From NCBI GenBank assembly GCA_036555425.1, contig DATBLL010000116.1, forward strand, positions 1-17,284: a stretch of 17,284 nucleotides of DNA, in the 5' to 3' direction. Position numbers and translations under genes: made by a program. Below the pieces are notes generated by a model that made no database searches, had not been told where the DNA came from, and saw only the letters and a list, made by a program, of their open reading frames with translations. The DNA is from SBBV01 sp036555425 (GTDB taxonomy: Bacteria > Pseudomonadota > Alphaproteobacteria > Bin65). Shown piece by piece: positions 7,127 to 15,494 of this stretch. Within the stretch, counting starts at the first letter, position 1. Each line of letters begins with the position of its first letter.

Positions 7127-8188
7127 TCAGTGCGGGGCCGAGACCGGCTCGTTGCCGCGCTGCTCGCGCCAGAGGCCGAGCTTCTTGTGCACTGGGCGGT
7201 CCGAGAAGCTGAACAGCACCGCATCCGCGTCGGCTTCGTGGTAGTGCGGCATCCACGAGGGCACCACGAACACGTCCTTGGGCTTCCATTCGAAGCTCTG
7301 CCCGGCGATGACGGTGCGGCCCTTGCCTTCCACCGGCGAATAGACGGTGCCGTCGGTCGAGCGGTAAGAGACGGTTTTGAAGCCCTTGGGCAGGAGCTGC
7401 ATGAACGTGCCGATCGTCGGCATCGCGAAATCGCCGGTGGTCGGGTCGATGTATTGCACCTTCAAGCCGTGGCAGGGGTCCCAATGCTCGTATTTGCGCA
7501 TCTTCTCGAGGGTCTCGCGCGTCTTCGCGTAGGGATAGTTGAAGATCGGCGAGCACTTGCCCTGCTTCTCGTAGCCGAGCGGCACGACGTTGCCGCCATA
7601 CATGTCCGGCGAATAGTTGACCGGCCGCGAGAGCGGCTGCTCGTCCTGGGGGAAGTGCTCGAGGAAGCTGGTGTCGAGCGTGTTGACCAGCGGCACGTCG
7701 AGCCCGTCCATCCACACCATCGGCCGGTCGCTGTCGTTGCCATGGTCGTGCCAGGTCCAGGGCGGCGTGATGACGAAATCTCCCTCGGACATGATCGTCT
7801 TCTCGCCGTCGACGGCGGTGTAGGCGCCCTTGCCCTCGATGATGAAGCGCAGCGCCGAGGCGGCGTGGCGGTGCGCGGGCGCGATCTCGCCCGGCATGAT
7901 GAGCTGGAGCCCGGCATAGAGCGAGTGGGTGATGCGCGATTGGCCGCGCAGGCCCGGATTCTCGAGCACCAGCACGCGGCGCTCGGCCTCCTTGGCGGTG
8001 ATGAGGCGCCCGGCTTCCATCACGTAGGGGCGCACGTCGTCGTAACGCCAGATGTGCGGCTTGGCCGGGGACACCGGCTCCTTGGTGACCAGGCTCGCCA
8101 GCACTTCCCAGAGCGGCGTCATGCTCGACTTGTCGATGGTCTTGTAGAACTGGTCGCGTTCCGGATTGCGGGCGGGTGCGTCGTCCAT
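7127..8188 (-). CDS. gtdA: gentisate 1,2-dioxygenase
   Basis: This 353-residue cytoplasmic bicupin enzyme opens the ring of gentisate (2,5-dihydroxybenzoate) with O2 to give maleylpyruvate. Length and sequence match the family throughout. The Fe(II) ligands of the N-terminal cupin are visible as H106 and H108 in PAHRHAASALRF and H147 in WTWHDHG. The second cupin carries VPSWMPHYHEAD at 310-320. The start at 8188 is preceded by a strong ribosome site, GGAGGAG, five to six bases upstream. The gene has its own promoter (8268-8296), an overlapping palindrome and a terminator (7044-7069), so it is probably transcribed alone. It is divergent from a glutathione S-transferase that could act next in the pathway. 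No fumarylpyruvate hydrolase is in the window. Salicylate or 3-hydroxybenzoate hydroxylases that would feed gentisate are also not present here. Confidence 0.92.
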   Translation of the reverse strand: MDDAPARNPERDQFYKTIDKSSMTPLWEVLASLVTKEPVSPAKPHIWRYDDVRPYVMEAGRLITAKEAERRVLVLENPGLRGQSRITHSLYAGLQLIMPGEIAPAHRHAASALRFIIEGKGAYTAVDGEKTIMSEGDFVITPPWTWHDHGNDSDRPMVWMDGLDVPLVNTLDTSFLEHFPQDEQPLSRPVNYSPDMYGGNVVPLGYEKQGKCSPIFNYPYAKTRETLEKMRKYEHWDPCHGLKVQYIDPTTGDFAMPTIGTFMQLLPKGFKTVSYRSTDGTVYSPVEGKGRTVIAGQSFEWKPKDVFVVPSWMPHYHEADADAVLFSFSDRPVHKKLGLWREQRGNEPVSAPH

Positions 8189-8202
8189 GGCGCTCCTCCA
8201 GG

Positions 8203-8220
8203 CCTCCTCAATCTAGGAGG
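8203..8220 (-). promoter_or_regulatory. leader hairpin with duplicate Shine-Dalgarno-like sequence upstream of gentisate dioxygenase
   Basis: In the minus-strand leader, CCTCCT (8215-8220) can pair with AGGAGG (8203-8208) across a 6-base loop. The real ribosome site GGAGGAG, closer to the start codon, could compete for the same CCTCCT. Exclusive pairing could tune translation. This is an inference from complementarity alone. Confidence 0.35.
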
Positions 8221-8265
8221 CGGTGCGGCCGCGGCCAGGGAGAGCCCGGCGGCCAGCTTGTCACA

Positions 8266-8293
8266 ACAATTTATCAGTATACGGATTAATTGT
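8266..8293. promoter_or_regulatory. 28-bp AT-rich palindrome, candidate operator
   Basis: Twelve of fourteen base pairs are symmetric: outer arms ACAATT...AATTGT, inner ATC...GAT-type pairs and a GTATAC centre at 8277-8282. It is the most AT-rich spot in an otherwise GC-rich gap and lies across the -10 and spacer of the gentisate promoter, the classic position for a repressor. The regulator is not in the window. MarR- or IclR-type factors control gentisate genes in other bacteria, but nothing here identifies which type binds. Confidence 0.65.
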
Positions 8294-8296
8294 CAT
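8268..8296 (-). promoter_or_regulatory. sigma70-type promoter of gentisate dioxygenase
   Basis: On the minus strand, ATGACA (8291-8296; five of six matches to TTGACA) is followed after exactly 17 bases by TAAATT (8268-8273; four of six matches to TATAAT). The predicted transcript start near 8260 gives a leader of about 70 bases containing the 8203-8220 hairpin. Confidence 0.6.
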
Positions 8297-8405
8297 CCCC
8301 GCATGCGCGACCGCCAGATGCGCCTCGCGCATGCCGGGCCGGACCCCCGTCCCGGCTCGATTATTGCAAAGAATTTAGGCGGCGGGACCAATGGAGGCGG
8401 GCGCC

Positions 8406-9062
8406 ATGGCCGAGGCCGAGCTTACGATCAGCAGCAAGAACTACTCGTCCTGGTCGCTCCGGGGCTGGCTCCTGTGCCGGCTTGCCGGCATCGGCTTCGT
8501 GGAGCGGGTGGTGCCGGCCGACGACCCCTCGACCCGCGCCGAGCTGCTGCTGCTTTCGCCCTCGTTCCTGGTGCCGTGCCTCAGCTGCAACGGCGCCAAG
8601 GTGTGGGACACGCTGGCGATCGGCGGCTTCCTGAACGAGATCCGGCCCGAGGCCGGGCTCTATCCGGCGGCGCAGGCGGCGCGCGCGCATTGCCGCGCGA
8701 TTTCGGGCGAGATGCATTCGGGCTTCGCCAATCTGCGCGCGGCGCTGCCGATGAATCTGAAGGCGCACTATCCGGGCTTCCGCATCTGGTCGGGCGCCCA
8801 GGCCGACATCGACCGCGTCACGGCGATCTGGCGCGAATGCCTCGCCGCCTATGGCGGTCCATATCTCTTCGGCGCGAGCCTCACCATGGCCGACGCGATG
8901 TACGCGCCGGTCTGCACGCGCTTCGCGACCTACGGCGTGGCGCTCGATCCCGCCTCGGCCGCCTATTGCGGGCGGATCCTCGCCTGGCCCGCGCTCACGG
9001 AATGGATCGCGGCCGCGAAGCTCGAGCCCGACGACATCGAGGAGCTGGAGGTCGAGTTCTAG
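8406..9062 (+). CDS. glutathione S-transferase family protein, possible maleylpyruvate isomerase
   Basis: The 218-residue protein has the two-domain GST layout. The N-terminal thioredoxin-like part starts ELTISSKNYSSWSLRGWLL, where the Ser cluster (SSWS) is in the place of the usual GST catalytic serine. PSFLVPCL supplies the cis-proline, and KVWDTLAIGGFLNE is the glutathione-binding D/E-S-type motif. The all-helical C-terminal domain holds LFGASLTMADAMYAPV, the standard GST capping segment. The ATG at 8406 is chosen over 8391 because GGAGG (8393-8397) sits eight bases before it. It is divergent from gentisate dioxygenase. Glutathione-dependent maleylpyruvate isomerases are GST-like, so that role is plausible. 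The NYSSWSLR group, however, is mostly uncharacterised, and the link rests on position. Confidence 0.85.
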   Translation: MAEAELTISSKNYSSWSLRGWLLCRLAGIGFVERVVPADDPSTRAELLLLSPSFLVPCLSCNGAKVWDTLAIGGFLNEIRPEAGLYPAAQAARAHCRAISGEMHSGFANLRAALPMNLKAHYPGFRIWSGAQADIDRVTAIWRECLAAYGGPYLFGASLTMADAMYAPVCTRFATYGVALDPASAAYCGRILAWPALTEWIAAAKLEPDDIEELEVEF

Positions 9063-9107
9063 CGGCGCCGGCCGCGGCGGCGGCTAATGTGCGATCAACA
9101 CGAAAGG

Positions 9108-9119
9108 GCCCGCGCGGGC
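9108..9119. terminator. GC palindrome between convergent genes, possible terminator stem
   Basis: GCCCGCGCGGGC is a perfect 12-base palindrome between the GST stop (9062) and the stop of DUF1326 copy 2 (9184). Being palindromic without a loop, it would need to open to a tetraloop, and no T-run follows. The position is suitable for a terminator; the evidence is weak. Confidence 0.25.
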
Positions 9120-9183
9120 GACGGCGACGGCGCGATCCCACCGAAGCGTGAGTTCAAGGCCGCGATCGGGCCAGCCCGGGAAA

Positions 9184-9798
9184 TCAACCGCTCCATGCGA
9201 ACGGCGCGAAGTGGCCGTTGCGGGTTCCGCTCTTGTCGTTCCAGGCGATGCCGAAGGCCCGGAATACACTGCGCACGGCCTTGGCCAAAGCCAGCTTGGC
9301 GTTGACCGGATGGCACGTGTTGTCGAGGTAGATCGGCTCGTCCGGCCGCGCCGGCCCGGCAACGCCTTCCACCGCCTGATCGATCAAGTCGCCGGCCGTG
9401 ACTGAGTATTTCATGCCGCTGCGCTCGAAGCGGATCGGGCGTTTCTCGACCCCCGCCATGCGCCCGACCAGCGGCGCCAAAGCGGCCATTGGGCCGCCGG
9501 CGGCACCAGACGCGATCGCGCCGATCGCTTCCGCCTGCTTCTCCGTCGCACGCTCGTCGATAATGAGCCCGACCGTGATGTTGCCCTCGGCCATCGCCTT
9601 CGGCGAGTGCATGAGCACGATGAATGCCAGGCCATCGAGCTTCACGCCGTCCTTTTCACCTTTGTCGATTTTCATGGTGATCGCGGCCTTGCAATCGCCT
9701 TCGGTCGGCCGCGCGGTCAGGTTGGAACCGATGCACGGACAAATGAAGCTGCAATTGCAGGTTTCGAAATACTGCCCTTCGATGCGCCAATTGGGCAT
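9184..9798 (-). CDS. DUF1326 domain protein (copy 2)
   Basis: The 204-residue protein has the DUF1326 cysteine cluster CNCSFICPC (C14, C16, C20, C22) and a further cysteine at 36, then the conserved KLDGLAFIVLMHSPKAMAEG region and GLIIDERATEKQAEAI. The C-terminal part has IYLDNTCHPVNAKL and ends FAPFAWSG, a normal ending for the family, so the gene is intact. The ATG at 9798 follows GGGAGG by five bases. Compared with copy 1 the cluster spacing is the same, but overall similarity looks low, so the two are old paralogues. It lies downstream of tesA on the same strand with a 111-base gap. The function is not established; the cysteines suggest metal binding or thiol chemistry. Confidence 0.88.
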   Translation of the reverse strand: MPNWRIEGQYFETCNCSFICPCIGSNLTARPTEGDCKAAITMKIDKGEKDGVKLDGLAFIVLMHSPKAMAEGNITVGLIIDERATEKQAEAIGAIASGAAGGPMAALAPLVGRMAGVEKRPIRFERSGMKYSVTAGDLIDQAVEGVAGPARPDEPIYLDNTCHPVNAKLALAKAVRSVFRAFGIAWNDKSGTRNGHFAPFAWSG

Positions 9799-9909
9799 GG
9801 CTGCCTCCCGTGTTCAGAGGGATCGGCAGGATAGGCGCAGCCACTACGATAGGATAGTTCAAGAAATGGACCGCCGTGCGTGAGCAACGGCGCCAACGGC
9901 GCTCATCCC

Positions 9910-10566
9910 TTAGTTCTTGCCGATGAGCCTCAGCACGTGCGGCAGAATGCGCTCGACGATGATTCCAATGCCCTGGGCGTTGGGGTGGATGCCGTCGGGC
10001 TGATTGAGCGCGGCGTTGGCGGCGACGCCGTCGAGAAAAAAGGGATAGAACGCGACGCCATGCTTGGCGGCGAGCTCGGGATAGAGCGCGTTGAAGGCGT
10101 TGCCGTAGTCCGGGCCCATGTTCGGTGGCGCGTACATGCCGACGAAGAGCACGCCGACGCCCTTCGCCTTGAGCTTGGTCAGGATCGCATCGAGATTGGC
10201 GCGGGTTTGGGCAGGATCGAGCCCGCGCAGGCCGTCGTTGGCGCCAAGCTCGACGATGGCGAAATCGGGCTTGGGCTCGAGCGCCCAATCGAGCCGCGCG
10301 AGCCCGCCGGCGCTGGTATCGCCCGAAAGCCCGGCATTGACGACGCGCGCGGCGATGCCCTTGGCCTTGAGCGCGGCTTCGAGCTTCGCCGTGAAGCCCT
10401 CGCTGCCGCCGAGGCCGTAACCCGCCACGAGGCTGTCGCCGAAAGCCAGGATCGTCACCGGCTTCCCCTCGGCGGCGCTGGCGCCGGGCATGCCTGCCGT
10501 CAATAGAAGGGCGAGCAGCGCCAGCAGCCTGGCCAAGATAAGAGGACGGAAAGCCCCGGCTGCCAT
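9910..10566 (-). CDS. tesA: TesA-like SGNH hydrolase (arylesterase / acyl-CoA thioesterase I / lysophospholipase)
   Basis: The 218-residue protein is a periplasmic SGNH hydrolase. A signal peptide covers residues 1-32 (hydrophobic core LLALLALLLTAG, cut after ASAA). The four SGNH blocks are visible: GDSL at 43-46 with nucleophile S45, the oxyanion Gly in NAGLSGDTSAGG, N110 in GAND, and D191/H194 in DGIHPN. Length fits E. coli TesA. It is divergent from the YbbA/YbbP ABC genes, the same arrangement as in E. coli, which supports orthology. AAGGAG lies 14 bases before the ATG, an unusually long spacing, yet no better in-frame start exists. A small hairpin (GCGCC-GTT-GGCGC on the minus strand, 9890-9902) follows the stop without a T-run. 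Confidence 0.92.
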   Translation of the reverse strand: MAAGAFRPLILARLLALLALLLTAGMPGASAAEGKPVTILAFGDSLVAGYGLGGSEGFTAKLEAALKAKGIAARVVNAGLSGDTSAGGLARLDWALEPKPDFAIVELGANDGLRGLDPAQTRANLDAILTKLKAKGVGVLFVGMYAPPNMGPDYGNAFNALYPELAAKHGVAFYPFFLDGVAANAALNQPDGIHPNAQGIGIIVERILPHVLRLIGKN

Positions 10567-10627
10567 GTTCGCGCCCCGATCTCCTTGTTGGTTGCCCTAT
10601 AGCTAGATGCTACACGCTCCTCCGTCT

Positions 10628-11331
<704 letters not shown>

Positions 11332-11335
<4 letters not shown>

Positions 11336-13896
11336 AGGCGCTGGCGCTCGCCTTCACCTTGGCGCGGCGCGAGTTGCGCGGCGGCATCAAGGGATTCCGC
11401 ATCGTGCTGGCGTGTCTGGCGCTGGGCGTCGCCGCCATCGCCGGCATCGGCTCGCTGTCGCGCGCGATTGAGGACGGCCTCGCGCGCGATGCGCGGAAGC
11501 TCCTGGGCGGCGACGTCGCGTTCGCGCTGGTGCATCGCCCGGCCAGCGCCGCGGAGCTCGCCTGGCTCGCCGAGCGCGGCACGGTCTCGACCGTCGCCGA
11601 TCTGCGCGCCATGGCCTATGTCGACGGCAATGGCGCCGCGCCGGCCGAGCCGGGCAAGGATCGGCTGTTGGTCGAAATGAAGGGCGTCGATGCGCGCTAT
11701 CCGCTGTTCGGCGAAGTCGAAGCCGAGGGTAAGGTGTTCGATGCGCGCGCTCTGGCGGATGCGCTGGCGGCGCAAGGCGGAAAATTCGGCGCCTTTGTCG
11801 ATCCGCTGCTGCTGACGCGGTTCGGCGTGAAGCGGGGCGCGCTGCTCAAGATCGGCAGCATCCAGATCGAGATCCGCGGCACGCTCGAGCGCGAGCCCGA
11901 CCGCGCCACGCGTCTCTTCACGCTCGGCCCGCGCGTGCTCGTCTCGGAGCAAGCGCTGGCGGCGACCGGCCTCGTGCAGCCCGGCAGCCTCATCTACTAT
12001 CAGCATCGCCTCAGGACCGCGGCGGCGATCTCGCCCGCAGCGGCCATTGCCGCCGCGAAGACCGCGTTTCCCGCAGCGGGCTGGCGCATCCGCGGCACCG
12101 CCGAAGCGGCGCCGGGGCTCGAAACCTTCCTCACGCGCCTGACACTTTATCTGACACTCGTCGGCCTCACGGCGCTCCTGGTCGGCGGGCTCGGCATCGC
12201 CAGCGGCGTCAAGGCGTGGCTCGACGGGCGCACCGGCACCATCGCCACCTTGAAATGCCTGGGCGCGCCGGCGGCGCTGATCTTCCGCGTCTATCTCATC
12301 GAAGTGCTGGTCCTCGCCGGCATCGCGATCGTCGTCGGGCTCGCGGCCGGCACCGGCTTGCCGCTGCTGCTCGCGGGGCCGCTCGAAGCGCTGCTGCCGG
12401 TGAAGCTCGAGATCTCGGTCTATCCGCTGCCGCTGCTGCTGGCCGCCGGCTTCGGTCTGCTCACGGTGCTCGCCTTCTCGCTCTGGGCGCTCGGCGCCGC
12501 GCGCGAAGTCCCGCCGGCGCTGCTGTTCCGCAGCACCGTGGCGCCGGTCGAGGCGCGGCCGCGGCGCTATTATCTCGTCGCCACCGTGCTCTCGGCCACG
12601 GCGCTCGCGGCACTCGCGATCCTCACCGCCACCGACCGCTTCATGGCCGGGCTGTTCGTGGCGGCGGTGATCGGCACCTTCGCGCTGTTCCAGGGCGGCG
12701 CCGCGGTCATCACCCGCCTGGCCAAGGCGGCGTCGAAGAGCGGCACGCGGCGCGCGATCCTCCGCTTTGCGCTCGCCAATCTCCACCGCCCCGGCTCGCC
12801 GGTGGCACGCATCGTGCTGGCGCTCGGCCTCGGCGCGACGGTGCTCGTCACCATCGCGCTGCTCGAGGGCAATCTCGACCGCCAGCTGCGCGAGCAATTG
12901 CCCGAGCGCGCGCCGTCGTTCTTCTTCATCGACATACTTCCCAACCAGGTGGCGGCGTTCGACGCGGCGGTCAAAGCCGTGCCCGGCGCTGCCGGCCTCG
13001 AGCGCACGCCGATGCTGCGGGGGCGCATCGCGCGCATCAACGGCGTCCCGGTCGGCCGGGCGGCGGTGGCCGAGAACGTGCGCTGGGCGCTCGACAACGA
13101 GCGCGGCTTGACCTTCGCCGCGACGCCGCCCTCGGGCAGCGAGGTCGTGGCCGGCCAATGGTGGCCCGCCGACTACAGCGGCCCCCCCTTGATTTCCTTC
13201 GACGCCAATCTCGCCGAGGGCATGGGCCTGAAGGTCGGCGACACGCTCACCTTCAACATCCTGGGTCGCGAGGTCACCGCCACGATCGCCAATCTGCGCA
13301 AGATCCATTGGCGCTCGCTCGGCATCAATTTCACCGTCATCTTCGCGCCCGGCGCGCTCGAGGGCGCGCCGCACAGCCACATCGCCGCCGTGCATGTGCC
13401 GCCGCGCGCGGAAACCGCGCTGCTGACGGCGGTCACCGACAAGCTGCCCAACGTCTCGGCCATCCGCGTGCGCGACGCGCTCGACCAGGCCGCGGGCGTG
13501 TTCGAGCAGGTGGGCTTCGCCGTGCGCGCGACGGCGATGGTGACGCTCGCGGCCGGCCTCCTGGTGCTCGCGGGCGCGGTCGCCGCCGGCCACCGGCGCC
13601 GCGTCTACGACGCCGTGGTCTTCAAGGTATTGGGCGCGACGCGAAGGCGCGTGATGGGCGCGTTCCTGATCGAATACGGCCTCATCGGCCTCGCCACCGC
13701 GATCTTCGCGGCGATCCTCGGCGCCATCCTTGCCTGGGCGATCGTGACGCAAGTGATGAACGCGCCGTTCGCGCTCTTGCCGCAAACCGCCGCCGGCACC
13801 GCGCTCATCGCCGCCGCCATCGCGCTCGCCTTCGGCTTCTTCGGCATCTGGCGCGCGATGGGCCAGAAAGCCGCGCCGCTGCTGCGCAACGAGTAG
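11332..13896 (+). CDS. ybbP: FtsX-like permease, YbbP family
   Basis: The 854-residue inner-membrane protein pairs with the preceding ATPase. It opens with one membrane helix (GFRIVLACLALGVAAIAGIG), then a large periplasmic part, then a first FtsX domain at about 264-385 with three helices. A middle pair of helices follows (YYLVATVLSATALAALAIL and the next). A second periplasmic part and a second FtsX domain at about 724-845 complete it, giving roughly ten helices in all. This duplicated layout is the YbbP pattern rather than the four-helix LolC/E pattern. The family is linked to export of hydrophobic or lipid-like compounds and to TesA in synteny; the true substrate is unknown. The four-base overlap with ybbA shows one operon. 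It converges on the multicopper oxidase gene across a repeat. Confidence 0.9.
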
Positions 13897-13902
13897 TCGT
13901 CT

Positions 13903-14028
13903 CCTTCCCCCGCGACGGAGCGGGGGAAGGTCGCGATGGAGGTGAGGACGCAAATGCGAGGCTCGGCGCCCTGACCCCCTCCGGCCCGCGCTGCGCGCGG
14001 TCCACCTCCCCGCTCGGCGCGGGGGAGG
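13903..14028. repeat. composite hairpin repeat between convergent genes, same family as 5443-5595
   Basis: The left hairpin CCTTCCCCCGC-GACGGA-GCGGGGGAAGG spans 13903-13930. The right hairpin CCTCCCC...GGGGAGG spans 14005-14028 and is preceded by CCCCCTCC and a GC-rich inner hairpin. The left arm shares CTCCTTCCCCCGC with 5441-5453. The element fills nearly the whole gap between ybbP (stop 13896) and the oxidase (stop 14043), where a two-way transcription barrier would be expected. Confidence 0.75.
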
Positions 14029-14042
14029 GAAGCACCTAAGGT

Positions 14043-15473
14043 CTACTGCACCCGCACCACCGCCATCATGCCGCCGGCCTGGTGCTCGAGAATGTGGCAG
14101 TGGAACATCCAGTCGCCGGGATTGTCGGCGACGAAGGCGATGTCGACGCGCTCGCGCGGATTCATCAGCACCGTGTCGCGCCATTCGGTGCGCGCGACTT
14201 TCGCGCCGTCGCGCGCCACCACCTGGAAGACGTGGCCGTGCAGATGGATCGGGTGGTGCCAGGCGGTGTCGTTCTCCAGCGCGAAGATGTAGGAGCGGCC
14301 CAGCTTCAGCGTGAGGAACGGCGCGTGGTCGTGCGCGCCGATCACCTTGCCGTTGACGGCCCAGGCCATGCGGTGCTCGAGCATGATCTCGCGCATCGGG
14401 CGCTTGGCGCCCTGGAACTCGGCTTCGCGCAAGCGCCCCATCATGCCGCCGCCGAAGACGATCTCGTGCCGCTCGGCCTCGGCGAGCTTCGGCTCGGGCA
14501 GCGCGTTGGGCGCGAGCGCGATCGGCGCCTCGGGCGCCGTTGCGCGCAGGGCCGGCTCGGGGCCGTAGACGAGATCGAGCAGGCGATAGGCCATGCGCGG
14601 ATAAAAATCGTCGACGATCGTCACGCGTTCGCCCGGCTTGCCGGCGCAATCGAGGATGAGGTCGGCGCGCATGCCGGGGCCGAGCACGATGCGGTTGCCG
14701 TCCGGCGTGTGCGGCGCGATCGCGTGTCCGTCGGTGGCGATGAGCCGCGGCTGGAGCGCGCCGAAGCGCAAGCCGAAGATTCGCGCATTGGCGGCATTGA
14801 CGAGGCGCAAACGGATACGCTCGCCGGCGCGCAGCTTGAATTCGTCGGCGACCTTGCCGTTGACGGTCACGCTGTTGCCGAGCCGGCCGGCGTGGCTCAC
14901 GTCGAAGAAATTGGCGAAGCCGCCGGCGATCTTCGCCTCGGGCGTGAGCCGCCAATCGTCGAGGACCCAGACGGTGTCGCGGTCGACCGCGGGCGGCGCA
15001 GCCTCCTCGACCACGAGCACGCCGTAGAGCCCGCGCTCGACCTGCTCGTAGCTCTGCCAATGCGGGTGATACCAATAGGTGCCCGAGTCCCGCGCCTCGA
15101 ATTCGTAGACGAAGTTCTCGCCGCGCTTCACCGGCGCCTGCGTCAGATCCGGCACGCCGTCCATCGCGTTGGGCAGGCGAATGCCGTGCCAATGCAATGA
15201 GGTCGCATCGGCCACCTCGTTCTCGAGCGTGACGCGAAGCTTCGTGTCGCGGCGGACGCGCAGCAGCGGACCCGGCACCGTGCCGTCGTAGGCCCACACC
15301 TCCGTTTCGGGGAAAGTCCCGCCGGCGATGGCGGCGCGCGCCGGTGCGGCTGTGAGGCGATGCTCGCCAGCCGCGGCAAAGCGTGGCCGCGCGAACGGAA
15401 GCAGCGCGCCCGCCGCGGCGGCGCCCGCGAGGAAGCGGCGGCGGCTCGGCGTGATCGTCGTAGGCTTCGCCAT
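14043..15473 (-). CDS. twin-arginine-exported multicopper oxidase
   Basis: The 476-residue enzyme starts with a twin-arginine signal (SRRRFLAG at 10-17, then a hydrophobic stretch and an AAAGE cut region), as expected for a cuproprotein folded before export. All four copper-site blocks are present: HWH at 94-96, HPHW at 136-139, HPIHLHGH at 407-414 and HCHILEHQAGGM at 458-469. C459, H464 and M469 are the type-1 ligands. The three-cupredoxin length and Met axial ligand fit the CueO/CopA-like bacterial group, although no long Met-rich segment is visible. Likely roles are periplasmic Cu(I), Fe(II) or Mn(II) oxidation; the substrate is uncertain. It starts 21 bases after the cation transporter stop on the same strand, so it is probably the second gene of the MerR-controlled unit. 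Its ribosome site is weak (GGGTGTAGG). Confidence 0.92.
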   Translation of the reverse strand: MAKPTTITPSRRRFLAGAAAAGALLPFARPRFAAAGEHRLTAAPARAAIAGGTFPETEVWAYDGTVPGPLLRVRRDTKLRVTLENEVADATSLHWHGIRLPNAMDGVPDLTQAPVKRGENFVYEFEARDSGTYWYHPHWQSYEQVERGLYGVLVVEEAAPPAVDRDTVWVLDDWRLTPEAKIAGGFANFFDVSHAGRLGNSVTVNGKVADEFKLRAGERIRLRLVNAANARIFGLRFGALQPRLIATDGHAIAPHTPDGNRIVLGPGMRADLILDCAGKPGERVTIVDDFYPRMAYRLLDLVYGPEPALRATAPEAPIALAPNALPEPKLAEAERHEIVFGGGMMGRLREAEFQGAKRPMREIMLEHRMAWAVNGKVIGAHDHAPFLTLKLGRSYIFALENDTAWHHPIHLHGHVFQVVARDGAKVARTEWRDTVLMNPRERVDIAFVADNPGDWMFHCHILEHQAGGMMAVVRVQ

Positions 15474-15494
15474 TGCGCGAACCTACACCCGCCG

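Noticed and set aside
6773..9151. A 792-codon plus-strand frame across the gentisate dioxygenase region
   Set aside because: It crosses a terminator, a promoter and two genes on different strands, and has no recognisable domain. It is a shadow of the minus-strand dioxygenase gene.
9084..9183. A short minus-strand stretch after DUF1326 copy 2 that reads like protein (ending ARAGPFVLIAH)
   Set aside because: It could suggest a frameshifted C-terminus, but DUF1326 copy 2 already has a normal family ending (FAPFAWSG). The extension lacks its own start or ribosome site.
15479..15487. A 9-base match (TGTAGGTTC on the minus strand) to one half of the MerR operator, just upstream of the oxidase gene
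   Set aside because: There is no partner half-site and no -10/-35 pair. A 9-base match is not surprising in this length of sequence.
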